Below are positions 8,386 through 16,855 of a stretch of DNA of 64,000 bases, in pieces. The stretch is from Halococcus hamelinensis 100A6 (GTDB taxonomy: Archaea > Halobacteriota > Halobacteria > Halobacteriales > Halococcaceae). The translations under genes were made by a program, and so were the position numbers. Within the stretch, counting starts at the first letter, position 1, and each line of letters begins with the position of its first letter. The notes beneath the pieces were generated by a model. It worked only from the letters and a program-made list of their open reading frames with translations. It did no database searches and had not been told where the DNA came from. Location: contig NZ_AOMB01000033.1 of assembly GCF_000336675.1 (NCBI RefSeq), forward strand, positions 86,507 to 150,506. The letters run 5' to 3'.

Positions 8386-9272
8386 TCATCCCCTCCTTCA
8401 GCGAGGTCAGCTTCACTCCCACTACCCTGAATACGCGGTGCAAGCACACGATACAGATAGTTGATGAGTGGTAGCCCGACGAAGAGTACTATGTAGAGAC
8501 CAGTAATGCCTGTCAAGAGGTTACTCGTGGCTGCAAATGACAAAATTTGGTCACGTGGAATGCTCTCGACCGCTGTCGACAATGACGCAGCACAAGCGGT
8601 CATCATGCTTGCGCTCCCCATTCCACATGCCATCGCGAGCGCCCGCGGATCGAGACCTGTCGCCGTAGCGAAACCACCAAGCAGACCGAAGAAGATCGTC
8701 CCGAGAACCGTTCCTGTGAGATAGGTTCCAAGAACGCCTCTACCTTCGGGGGATTCGATTCCGTATTTGTCAGTGATAACTCCCAGGGTCGGTTCACGTG
8801 CAATGCTTACTGCACTCCCGATTGCCTCGCGCTTCAACCCAAGAAAGAGCGCAAGGGGGAGGGCGAGGAAGATCGTCCCCAGATTACCTAGCTCCTGGAG
8901 AACGAATGCACCCCCGGACTCTATGAGTCTCTCAAATGAGGGTCCAACTTGAGTGCCATATTTCACTCCAAGAGGCATGAGAGCGATGACGAGCAAGGGC
9001 GAACTGAGGACGCTCACATCTTTGCTGACGACTCGTCGTAGTGGCTCAATATAGGTACCCAAAACACTGTAGCTGATAGCAATGCCAATGACTACTGCAA
9101 ACAACAGCGGCAATAGCACCACCGTTCCAGGACCAATCGGGAATTCAATAGTCCCGATCGACTCCGCAACGATCACAATAATCAACACTGTCAGGTGTGT
9201 TCGTGCGTGAACCGTCCACCGTCCTACTATCCGAATCGGCTCCCAACGATCTGTCGATTCCCCTTCACTCAT
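8382..9272 (-). CDS. DUF3100 family membrane protein
   Basis: About 296 residues with eight or more hydrophobic segments. The run GRGVLGTYLTGTVLGTIFFG, then ALAMACGMGSASMMTACAAS, resembles DUF3100, a putative transporter family often beside M20 amidohydrolases. I chose ATG 9272 over GTG 9302 because the shorter form starts with the acidic tail typical of these proteins. It is first in a three-gene operon. Substrate unknown; an amide or peptide-like compound is inferred from the hydrolase. Confidence 0.7.
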   Translation of the reverse strand: MSEGESTDRWEPIRIVGRWTVHARTHLTVLIIVIVAESIGTIEFPIGPGTVVLLPLLFAVVIGIAISYSVLGTYIEPLRRVVSKDVSVLSSPLLVIALMPLGVKYGTQVGPSFERLIESGGAFVLQELGNLGTIFLALPLALFLGLKREAIGSAVSIAREPTLGVITDKYGIESPEGRGVLGTYLTGTVLGTIFFGLLGGFATATGLDPRALAMACGMGSASMMTACAASLSTAVESIPRDQILSFAATSNLLTGITGLYIVLFVGLPLINYLYRVLAPRIQGSGSEADLAEGGDE

Positions 9273-9687
9273 GATACCAGTCAACACGCATACCCGAGCC
9301 ACAAGATAGTCTGGGTTAAACTAATCGACTTCGAGCTCACCACCACGGTGAAACACGATACGATCAGGAGAACGCTCCTCGGGCTTTGTCCTCTTACAGA
9401 GTGATCGAAAGATAGGTTCTGGGGAACACGGGCGACGAACTGAGTGACTCACACAAGACTTGGATACCAGTACGACGAGGAAGACCGACCATGAATGTAC
9501 AGAGCGTGAGGGTCGCTGTGAATCCCGAGCAGGGTCCGGACTGTGGCTCGGAGCAGGTTACGCCGAGAAGGACAAAGAGAATATTATCTGATCCCCATCT
9601 CCCTCTCCCCAGTCGATCGAGGATACCGTAGCTCTCGGACATCTTTGCGATCACAACGCTTAACGACCAACCAACGGGCATAGGGGT
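9273..9687. other. Intergenic region
   Basis: About 415 bp between divergent genes. A minus-strand reading around 9400-9640 contains SESYGILDRLGRGRW, reminiscent of the start of small haloarchaeal membrane proteins, but the rest lacks clear coding character. No strong repeat seen. Confidence 0.3.
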
Positions 9688-10428
9688 ATGACAACGGTCA
9701 CAGTCTGGAACGAGTATCGCCACGAGAGAGAGAACGACACCGTTGGCGAAATATATCCCGAGGGAATTCACACCGTCATTGCTACGGCGCTCGAATCCGA
9801 GGGGTTCGAGACGAAAACGGCAACCCTCGATGAGCCCGAGCATGGGCTTCCTGAGGACGTACTCGACGAGACTGACGTTCTGATGTGGTGGGGGCATGCA
9901 GCGCACGAAGAGGTCGAAGACGAGGTCGTCGACCGTGTTCATCAGCGAGTTCTCGATGGGATGGGTCTCATCGTTCTACACTCGGGGCACTACTCGAAGA
10001 TCTTCCGACGGTTGATGGGTACGACGTGTTCGCTGAAGTGGCGTGAAGCAGCGGAGAAAGAGCGTCTTTGGGTTGTCGAACCGAGTCACCCGATCGCTGA
10101 TGAGATAGACGAGTACATTGAGGTACCCGAGGCGGAAATGTACGGCGAACGCTTCGATATCCCAGCACCCGATACGTTAGTCTTCACTTCGTGGTTCGAG
10201 GGAGGCGAGGTATTCCGATCCGGGTGCTGTTACCGTCGGGGAAATGGCCGTGTGTTCTATTTCCGTCCGGGCCACGAGACCTACCCCGTCTACCACGATG
10301 AAACCATCCAACGAGTGTTGGCAAATGTCGCTTCGTGGGCGGCTCCCAACGACGGACCAACGCCGGATTTCGGTAACGCTGAGCCACTAGAGGACATCGA
10401 GATGACCGACGACCGCTCTGTTCACTAA
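9688..10428 (+). CDS. ThuA-like domain protein
   Basis: A 246-residue soluble protein with the class I glutamine-amidotransferase-like fold of ThuA. Visible elements are [10 protein letters not shown] at the N-terminus, [14 protein letters not shown] (residues about 68-81), [20 protein letters not shown], and [11 protein letters not shown] near the C-terminus. ThuA proteins are linked to trehalose or related sugar use in bacteria (3-keto sugar metabolism). Here no sugar genes adjoin it and it appears monocistronic, so only the family is assigned. Confidence 0.85.
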   Translation: MTTVTVWNEYRHERENDTVGEIYPEGIHTVIATALESEGFETKTATLDEPEHGLPEDVLDETDVLMWWGHAAHEEVEDEVVDRVHQRVLDGMGLIVLHSGHYSKIFRRLMGTTCSLKWREAAEKERLWVVEPSHPIADEIDEYIEVPEAEMYGERFDIPAPDTLVFTSWFEGGEVFRSGCCYRRGNGRVFYFRPGHETYPVYHDETIQRVLANVASWAAPNDGPTPDFGNAEPLEDIEMTDDRSVH

Positions 10429-10582
10429 AGTCCGTACTACCGAGATTCGTGAGCGTCCAGTCGTTGCGACCGAGGCCAAGTCGAACGCTATCTAATAATC
10501 CAATCAGTGGGAGCGGCGCGCTTGAGGACGAATAGGGTCACGACAGTTCTGGGGAGGGGTTCTGCTACTCGGTCGCTAGGGT

Positions 10583-10670
10583 GTCAACTAGGTACTCGTC
10601 AGTTCGTTCAGTGTCCACCCGATCGCTCGACGAGCCGGTTCGGCCGTCCAGAAATCATCCTCAGCAGCGA
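10583..10670. repeat. 88-bp dispersed repeat, copy 1
   Basis: This segment recurs at 47915-48003 at roughly 80 percent identity by eye, including a shared run GTCCAGAAATCATCCTCAGC. On the minus strand copy 1 reads AAEDDFWTAEPARRAIG and ends at a stop, so it is probably a duplicated C-terminal gene fragment. Copy 2 has a one-base indel that breaks the frame. Confidence 0.6.
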
Positions 10671-10784
10671 CATCTGCCTCTATGTGATTAGAAGAGCGGC
10701 GACCGCCACGTTCAGTCACGGAACAGGCTCGCTCTCGATAGGGATGAGCTCGCCCTGATACATCGGGATATCGGTGTTGGTTGC

Positions 10785-10925
10785 TTATTCGTCAGTGATG
10801 AGGCGCTCAAGACGCTCTCGGTCCGCCTGGGCGAGTCGTCGCCGGGCCTCCCGATATGCTTTCGTCGACTTCACAGAGCGGGTGATTTCTCGAAGCTCTC
10901 GACGTTTTATCCCCTTTGAGCATCA
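10785..10925 (-). pseudogene. C-terminal fragment of a basic helical protein
   Basis: The frame reads IKRRELREITRSVKSTKAYR, then EARRRLAQADRERLERLI, and stops at 10785. The pattern is a charged amphipathic helix such as the tail of a small DNA-binding or antitoxin-like protein. There is no start codon in frame before an upstream stop, so I treat it as a relic. Confidence 0.35.
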
Positions 10926-12089
10926 GGGTCTATGGCTATCAACCCCGTCTGTATCCACTCAGGTGCGGGAGAGGGAGATTCTCATCAGACTGGTCACCGC
11001 CCCTTCCGCTCATAAGACAAGACGAAGCACTGATGAGTCACCTACACTCTCAGTGCTTTTCTCTCCACGATGACTCAGGCATTGCAACTACGAGAGAGCT
11101 GGATTTCCACCTATATGGCGGGAGGGGTTTCGAGTAGCTCATATTGGCCGCTAAAACCCCCTCCCGTTCGTGATACCTCGCCTGTAGCGACGAGCCACCA
11201 ACATTCTTCGAGTTCCTCGTCCATGAGTGTTCATGGGTCGGGATTATCATCATTCCTATTGTTTCGACGAAGTGCGGAGGAGAGAGATCCCGAGGTTCAC
11301 GACTCACGAACCATATCCATTAGTTTCCCTCTCCTCCCGTGCGCTCTCAGTTCTCATCAGCGTGAGCTATCCGCTCGACGGCGTTGTGGCCATCCCTCAT
11401 CCACTACTATAATTTACAGCGACCGAATCGATCACTCGGCGACCGTGTCCCGATCGAGGAGGTGCTAGAACGAGGACAAACAGTGCCATAATCAGCAAGA
11501 CGTCGGCCAATGGCTGTATTTGCACCCTTGTTTCGGTACAAGAGGACCGTCAATATGCGTCGACGTCAAGACCCGACCCTCTGGGCCGAGCTCTTTGGGA
11601 GCGCTGTCGCGATCGCTCAACGACGTTCGAAAAACACGCGTGCTAGTGCAGGAAGTCCTGCTACGGTTGATACTATGAGGACTCATTCGCGCGCCCTCAC
11701 AAAGAGCGTCTCAGCCACGAGATGGAGTGCGGCAATGAACGTTGAGTCAGTCCCGGCTGCGGGGTAGACCCTATCGATTGGAACGTCGGTATCGGCGGTG
11801 CTGCGCTGCTTCGAGTATCAATTTGGACTGTAATAGGTGGGATTCGAAACCATACTTCGTGTCACACTATTCTTGCACGGAGACAAAACTATTCGTGACC
11901 GAATGCTGATAGAGCCGGATCGATAACCGCCGTCAGTGTGCTTATCTGATATCTCGGCTCAAGAAATCTACATTAACACATACTACTGTCAATCCCAGGG
12001 TATAATCGAACGGAGAAGTTATAGTCTGAACGTGAATCATCGCTCGTAAGATTCGAGCCCTTGAGTAGCGAGTTTGAGAAGAGAAGATG
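10926..12089. other. Decayed gene-poor DNA
   Basis: No intact gene can be supported on either strand. Long readings here are serine/arginine-rich and lack haloarchaeal amino-acid bias, as expected for non-coding G+C-rich DNA. The stretch near 11870-12060 is relatively A+T-rich. It probably represents eroded mobile or accessory DNA. Confidence 0.4.
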
Positions 12090-12233
12090 CTACTTTCGAG
12101 GACGGATCCCGGTTCTAGCGAATTGGGATGGGGTATTCACCATTGGCTCTTGATACCGTTCACGAAGGTGCTGAACGAGTCGCTTCCTAATCGAATTTGT
12201 AGACGTGGATGGTTGCTCTTGGGACCCACTCAT
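12090..12233 (-). CDS. Putative 47-residue protein
   Basis: Begins at an ATG overlapping the stop of the upstream fragment (ATGA arrangement) and reads NSIRKRLVQHLRERYQEPMV, then NTPSQFARTGIRPRK. The basic amphipathic helix resembles the start of a winged-helix or antitoxin protein, possibly cut short. Overlapping order with the fragment at 12230-12330 suggests a former two-gene unit. Family not recognised. Confidence 0.3.
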   Translation of the reverse strand: MSGSQEQPSTSTNSIRKRLVQHLRERYQEPMVNTPSQFARTGIRPRK

Positions 12234-12330
12234 TGATCGATCACTGTTCTGTCTACCGTGACGAATGAATCGTGTTGGAATCCAGTCTTGTCTCGGAGTT
12301 CGTCTTCACAACGCGGGCGGAGCGGAGCGT
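12230..12330 (-). pseudogene. Tail of a possible MazF/PemK-like toxin
   Basis: The last codons read ELRDKTGFQHDSFVTVDRTV then IDQ and stop. The TGxxxDSxVxVDxxxxID pattern recalls the middle of MazF/PemK toxins, but only this stretch is visible and nothing upstream is convincing. The toxin identity is a guess from one motif. Confidence 0.2.
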
Positions 12331-12816
12331 TGTATATGTTGTTCGGTGCGAATATCCGTACAGCGAAGCTACGAACGAGCCCTCCGCAATTTTGAGAGTG
12401 TGACATGCAGTTCTTCCTCCTTGGAATGAATGACTCTCGTAGACCGCCTAATTCTCGAACATGGGTGCCCAAGGGAAATACCAGTCAAAGTTGGGGGCAC
12501 CGTTGTGCAGGTATCCGGCGAACGCAACCGCCTGCCGGTAGTGGTCCGGCGGATGGAGGGCCCCTGATCTCGGTTACAGCGGAAGCACGGTATCCGTCAG
12601 AGTTAGCCCACTACTGCAACTCAGTCTGCTATCGAGGGGTTGATCTCTCAAAACACCCCGCCGTTGATCTGTAACTTCGGCCAAAACCTTGATGCACACG
12701 ATCACGTTACTAACTAACAGAGAGGGACGACCCGCCATAAGGCACGGTAGGCATGTGTTCCTCTCTATCCCATAGCTTTGAGAGGAAAGTACAGTTCTCA
12801 AGTAAACATGCTAGAA
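12234..12816. other. Gene-poor decayed stretch
   Basis: Apart from the MazF-like tail at its start, I see no supportable gene or repeat. The minus-strand sequence just downstream of the truncated hydrolase does not encode the missing C-terminal third in any frame. Confidence 0.35.
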
Positions 12817-13407
12817 TCAGGGGGAAATCCGCTGTTGAGCGTCGAGTGTCGACTCCGACGATAGCAAACTATCTACCACTTGCTCAGGTTGATATCGGAG
12901 ACCAAGCTGATTCACTACATCCCTCATACTGAGCATCGGGCTGGTGAACAGAAGTCGATCTAGCAGTCGATGTCCGGTTCCCATGAAGTGGTCCTCAATC
13001 GCCTTACTGACCGCAGAGACCATAATCAGTCCGGCAGCTCGCTCCGGATGTCGAAGAGCAACTTGGAGTGCTGGCGGGCCACCACCCGAGATACCCACAA
13101 TGATGGCTTTTTCGAGATCAAGCTCATCTAAGAGTGCAACTACCAGATCGGCTTGCGATTCAAACGTTCGACCGGAGTCGAGCGGTGTCCTAAGATAGCC
13201 TGGCCGGGACGGAGCGATCAGTTGCACTCCGTTCTCGGTTGAAGGTCGGCCGACGAGTGCCCCTTGATCGTGACCGCCGGGAGTCCCATGAAGAGCGATA
13301 ACAGGAAAGCCGGTGCCAGTTGTACTGACCTCGATCGGCCCGTGTGAAGTCTGTCGTATGTCGCTCCGAGCATTGAGTCCATCACGATATGTGTGTATCG
13401 ATACCAT
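12817..13407 (-). pseudogene. Alpha/beta hydrolase, C-terminally truncated
   Basis: The first 190 residues are clearly alpha/beta hydrolase: oxyanion motif ALHGTPGGHDQG (residues about 38-49), SRPGYLRTPLDSG, and nucleophile elbow VGISGGGPPALQVALRHPER near residue 105. The protein ends at 196 residues after a partial cap domain, where the family needs about 270-290. The catalytic Asp and the C-terminal His are missing and not found downstream, so catalysis is unlikely. Confidence 0.75.
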
Positions 13408-13574
13408 GATTTGCGCAGTTCGTTATAAGTGATAAGTGTGTCAGCTAATAACCAATATCTATCTTATATGTCGGTGCTTTCCCTTAATGAATCTAAACCA
13501 CAGGCAAGAGAGATAATGTAGGATACTTTATGCTAATGCCGATCTAACAGATGTTAGCCAAGAGATGGTTGAAC

Positions 13575-14105
13575 ATGTCAATTCAAGGTCAATCAATCGA
13601 GACTGCCGAATCCCCAGAAACGAATCAAACACTCGTCGATCGAATCGTGAGTGCCTATCCAGTAGTGTTCGTCGTCGCCGCGCTCGCTGCCGCACTCGTT
13701 CAGGTACTACTGCTTGGGCAACCGATAGTTGAATCGCTCTTAGTAGGGTTCCTCGTGTTTACGGTTGGTATGCAAGGACTCTGGGCGTTCCTCGGCCACT
13801 ACTTTCAATCGGACGAGGTCGCTACTTCCATCGGCTGGCCAACGGGAAATCCATTCCAAAAGGAGATTGCCTTCACCAATCTCGCATTTGGTACCCTCGG
13901 TGTGCTGTGCATCTGGCTCCATGGAGGGTTCTGGATCGCCGCGGGACTCGGACATGCAATTTTCGTTCTCGGTGCAGGGACGGTTCACTTCGCCGAGATC
14001 CATGAGCACGGGAATACACATCCCGGTAATCGTGCCAGTTTCGCTGCGTTTAATGCGGCAGTTCAAGTCGTGATTCTGGTCCTCCTCACTGTTCAGTTCG
14101 CCTAA
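13575..14105 (+). CDS. DUF6790-like membrane protein
   Basis: About 176 residues with four or five hydrophobic segments. The family-like motifs are GMQGLWAFLGHYFQSDEVA, SIGWPTGNPFQKEIAFTNLA and VHFAEIHEHGNTHPGN. The ATG at 13575 is preferred over 13551 because the intervening residues are atypical. It is 24 bp upstream of the next gene, a second membrane protein, so they probably form a small operon. Function unknown. Confidence 0.65.
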   Translation: MSIQGQSIETAESPETNQTLVDRIVSAYPVVFVVAALAAALVQVLLLGQPIVESLLVGFLVFTVGMQGLWAFLGHYFQSDEVATSIGWPTGNPFQKEIAFTNLAFGTLGVLCIWLHGGFWIAAGLGHAIFVLGAGTVHFAEIHEHGNTHPGNRASFAAFNAAVQVVILVLLTVQFA

Positions 14106-14129
14106 AGACAGAATATCAAATACAGCACA

Positions 14130-14798
14130 ATGTCGATTCAACACACCCAATCCGAAACCGAGCAAGAAACGAAACCAAGCCGAGCCGGCGGAATGACCGA
14201 GAGTATTCTCTTCAATTTCGTGCTGCCGTTCGTCGCCTTTCAGTATTTCTCGACCCAATCTATCCCGACGAGCTGGGCGCTCGCTATCTCCGGTGTCTTT
14301 CCAGTGATTCAACTGGGGCTCAGCTGGCGGCGTACTGGAAGCGTCGACGGACTCAGCATCATCGTTTTGGTGGGTGTCGTCGTGGGGGTCGTCACGGCAC
14401 TGTTTTCAAGCAACGTTAACCTCCAGTTCGACGAATCAGCACTCGGCACCATTCTGCTGGGGATAGCATGTTTCGTTTCGATCTTCGTAGGGCGTCCGGT
14501 ACTGTTCTACCTCTCGCGTGATTTCGATGCGAAGGGCGATCCGGACCGTATCGAGTTCTGGAACGCACAGCGCCAGCATGCCCGGTTCAATCGTATCGAG
14601 AGCCTCATTACGGCGGTCTGGGGGATCACGTTCGTCGTCGTGGGAATCGCACAGTTCGCGCTAGTGACGAGTTTCGGCGCGGACGGGAATTTCTTGAGTT
14701 CGAACGTCTCGAGTATCGTGGTCGCTGCGGCGCTAATCATCTGGACGCAATGGTACTCGGAACACAAACGACTCTTTAGCGAGTCGCTAGCCGCGTAG
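14130..14798 (+). CDS. VC0807-like membrane protein
   Basis: A 222-residue protein with six predicted transmembrane segments. It starts with a polar tail, then ILFNFVLPFVAFQYFS and a PxxxxLGLSWRRTGSVDGLS loop characteristic of the VC0807 family, and later FWNAQRQHARFNRIESLITA. The family resembles half of a permease; its substrate is unknown. It follows the DUF6790-like gene closely. Its last 12 nt overlap an antisense small ORF. Confidence 0.7.
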   Translation: MSIQHTQSETEQETKPSRAGGMTESILFNFVLPFVAFQYFSTQSIPTSWALAISGVFPVIQLGLSWRRTGSVDGLSIIVLVGVVVGVVTALFSSNVNLQFDESALGTILLGIACFVSIFVGRPVLFYLSRDFDAKGDPDRIEFWNAQRQHARFNRIESLITAVWGITFVVVGIAQFALVTSFGADGNFLSSNVSSIVVAAALIIWTQWYSEHKRLFSESLAA

Positions 14799-14906
14799 GT
14801 GAACTGCAGTTTTGAGTCGTTCGTATTCCTCCGGCTCAAACCCATCCTTTCCAGAGTGGTGTTCGGTCTCTTCGACAACCTCGTGGACGATCTCCTCCTC
14901 ACCCAT
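14787..14906 (-). CDS. Acidic 39-residue small protein
   Basis: A frame from ATG 14906 encodes MGEEEIVHEVVEETEHHSGK and then DGFEPEEYERLKTAV. Strong acidity and helical periodicity are typical of real haloarchaeal small proteins and differ from antisense shadows, which are usually Ser/Arg-rich. It overlaps the end of the convergent membrane gene by 12 nt. No family recognised. Confidence 0.45.
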   Translation of the reverse strand: MGEEEIVHEVVEETEHHSGKDGFEPEEYERLKTAVHLRG

Positions 14907-15008
14907 TTGAGCCACTCACCAATCGAAGCCGACGACGAATGTCCATACAACCATGTCGGTGACCACCGACATAATTTACCGCTTCCAAACGAAGATGGGA
15001 ATAAGAAG

Positions 15009-15428
15009 ATGTCACGAGCCGATTTCAGAGGGGCACGACCGAGTGAGGGATTCGATGAGTGGACGGCTTTGGAAGCTGTCACTCAGGACTCACGGGCGAA
15101 TCTCATCAGCGACATGGTGGGCCACCCAGATGGAATGCCAAGCATGGCCGAGCTCGAATACATGAATCCTAGTCTCACCCGGAGTACAATTATAGGACAT
15201 CTCGATGTGCTCAAAGAGGCAGGAGTGGTCGCCATCGCCGAGTTCCCCACTGGGCAGCGTCCAGGTCGAGACCTCCCCTACAAATTCTACTACATCACCG
15301 ACCAGGCACGCGACCTCTTCGATCGAAGCAGTATCTTCGATAAGGGAGTCTGGCGAGATACATACGCTCAAGTGAAGAAAACAGAGGATATCGAACGATA
15401 CGAGGCAGTCACCCGTCCACAGCGTTGA
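15009..15428 (+). CDS. Winged-helix transcriptional regulator
   Basis: A 139-residue regulator. The HTH region reads EAVTQDSRANLISDMVGHPD, then MPSMAELEYMNPSLTRSTII and GHLDVLKEAGVV, the last part being the recognition helix; a beta wing with YKFYYITDQARDLF follows. It belongs to a haloarchaeal ArsR/PadR-like group. ATG 15009 is preferred because upstream in-frame sequence is antisense to the small acidic ORF. Its target is unknown; the two membrane genes upstream are candidates. Confidence 0.75.
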   Translation: MSRADFRGARPSEGFDEWTALEAVTQDSRANLISDMVGHPDGMPSMAELEYMNPSLTRSTIIGHLDVLKEAGVVAIAEFPTGQRPGRDLPYKFYYITDQARDLFDRSSIFDKGVWRDTYAQVKKTEDIERYEAVTRPQR

Positions 15429-15605
15429 TGACAGACCGTTGAGTGAGACCTGAAATCCCCTCGCGATCTCGCGCGTTCAGAACTCACCCATCGGATAACC
15501 TCTCATTGTAGCACTCCTGAGTACAGACATGAGTGCTACAACCGAGACGGATACCCTCGCAATTAAGAGCAGCAGCCACGCCAAATGTGTCTGGGGGAGA
15601 GTCTG

Positions 15606-16325
15606 ATGACACCGCCAGATGTCGATGCACTCGTCTTCGACGTTTTTGGAACGGTCGTGGACTGGCGAAGTGGGGTTATCCGTGACGGCGAGAAACTCGG
15701 CGCAGAACGAGACATCGATGTCGACTGGGCGGCCTTTGTGGATGCATGGCGCGAGGAATACCAACCGTCGATGGACCGGGTTCGCGACGGTGAGATCCCC
15801 TGGCGAAACCTCGACGCCCTCCATCGAGACTCGCTAGAGACACTCCTCGACCGATTTGGGGTCGAAGCACTCACTGAGACCGATAAGGAGTGGCTCACAG
15901 GCGCATGGCATCGTCTCGATCCATGGCCGGATTCGCTTCCAGGACTTCGCCGACTCCGTTCTGAATACTTCGTCGCGACGCTCTCGAACGGTCACGTCCG
16001 GTTGCTCGCGGATATGGCCAAGCGAGCGGGGATTCCCTGGGATCTGATCCTCTCAGCTGAACTCTCGGGGCACTACAAACCAGCCGAGGAAGCCTACCTG
16101 AGAGCGGTGGAGCTGCTAGATGTGGCACCTGACCGAGTCATGATGGTGGCTGCCCACGAGATGGATCTTGAAGCCGCCAGTGAAGCAGGACTCCGAACAG
16201 CGTACGTCCACCGACCACTGGAGTGGGGCCCAGACGAGTATCGGTCGACGAACGAACCTCCTGATTCAACGGCCGAGATCATCGCCGATAACTTCGTTGA
16301 CCTCGCCAAGATTCTCGATGTATAA
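15606..16325 (+). CDS. HAD-superfamily hydrolase (haloacid dehalogenase type II-like)
   Basis: About 239 residues. Motif I is VFDVFGTVVDWRSG, motif II TLSNGHV, motif III GHYKPAEEAY, and motif IV VMMVAAHEMDLEAASEAG. The Asp-x-Phe-Gly-Thr form and overall layout match L-2-haloacid dehalogenases. The usual Ser-x-Asn before the last Asp is Ala-x-His, so true dehalogenase activity is uncertain. ATG 15606 aligns with the family start. It is monocistronic. Confidence 0.8.
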   Translation: MTPPDVDALVFDVFGTVVDWRSGVIRDGEKLGAERDIDVDWAAFVDAWREEYQPSMDRVRDGEIPWRNLDALHRDSLETLLDRFGVEALTETDKEWLTGAWHRLDPWPDSLPGLRRLRSEYFVATLSNGHVRLLADMAKRAGIPWDLILSAELSGHYKPAEEAYLRAVELLDVAPDRVMMVAAHEMDLEAASEAGLRTAYVHRPLEWGPDEYRSTNEPPDSTAEIIADNFVDLAKILDV

Positions 16326-16521
16326 AACGGCGAATTCGAACGGTATCTGTGCTCATCGCGTGATACACTGAGGCCTGCTAGGTTTCCTCATCCTTTGCTC
16401 TCCAATCAGGAGTACACCTCTTGGTTTTTGCCGATCCCTCCTTTCTAATGAACTATACGGGGCCATTGACAGGATGTTAGCAACCATGTGGCTACTGACA
16501 AGGGGGTGGTTGAGGACCCCC

Positions 16522-16689
16522 TCACTGACTCCTCCCGTCTCGGGCTCGGAGCATCGTTCTCGCGAACATCCCTTCGACACGAGCGGCCCCTTTGAGGACG
16601 TGTAACGCGCACAGAATGGCTACGAAACTGCCGACCGAAACCAGTAGCGCCTCGCTCAGTGTATCGGTTCTGCTCTCAAAATCGACCAC
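16522..16689 (-). pseudogene. C-terminal fragment of a membrane sensor-domain protein
   Basis: The frame reads SRTDTLSEALLVSVGSFVAI, then LCALHVLKGAARVEGMFART, and stops at 16522. The TDTLxEALLxxxxG pattern followed by a membrane helix resembles the end of the haloarchaeal Sensor (PF13796-like) domain. Only about 55 codons remain and a stop precedes them, so this is a relic. The remaining 16326-16855 sequence shows no other gene. Confidence 0.4.
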
Positions 16690-16713
16690 TCATCAGTGGT
16701 GGCTTCCGGGTCC

Positions 16714-16760
16714 ATCTTACCAAACATTGAATCAGTGTCCTCATCTTTGTGTTAGGTAAG
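16714..16760. repeat. Stem-loop repeat, copy A
   Basis: A 47-bp segment beginning ATCTTACCAAACATTG and ending GTGTTAGGTAAG, with near-complementary ends (CTTACCAAAC and GTTAGGTAAG). Related copies lie at 49862-49908 and 51211-51258. It is about 100 bp upstream of the SLC13 gene. It could be a MITE-like insertion or a conserved hairpin. Confidence 0.55.
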
Positions 16761-16855
16761 CGTCCGCGAGTCAGTGGAGAGCTGGTTCGATTCCTCATGA
16801 GATCTCGAGGAGTGGACGGCTATGGTTGGGCAGAGGACCCAAATACTAGTTAGGT

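Noticed and set aside
10926-12089. Several plus-strand frames of 60-130 codons, e.g. 11070-11468
   Set aside because: Ser/Arg-rich composition without acidic bias or motifs; typical of spurious frames in G+C-rich DNA.
16770-16800. GGTTCGATTCC as the T-arm of a tRNA
   Set aside because: No matching stem and no acceptor, D or anticodon arms upstream.
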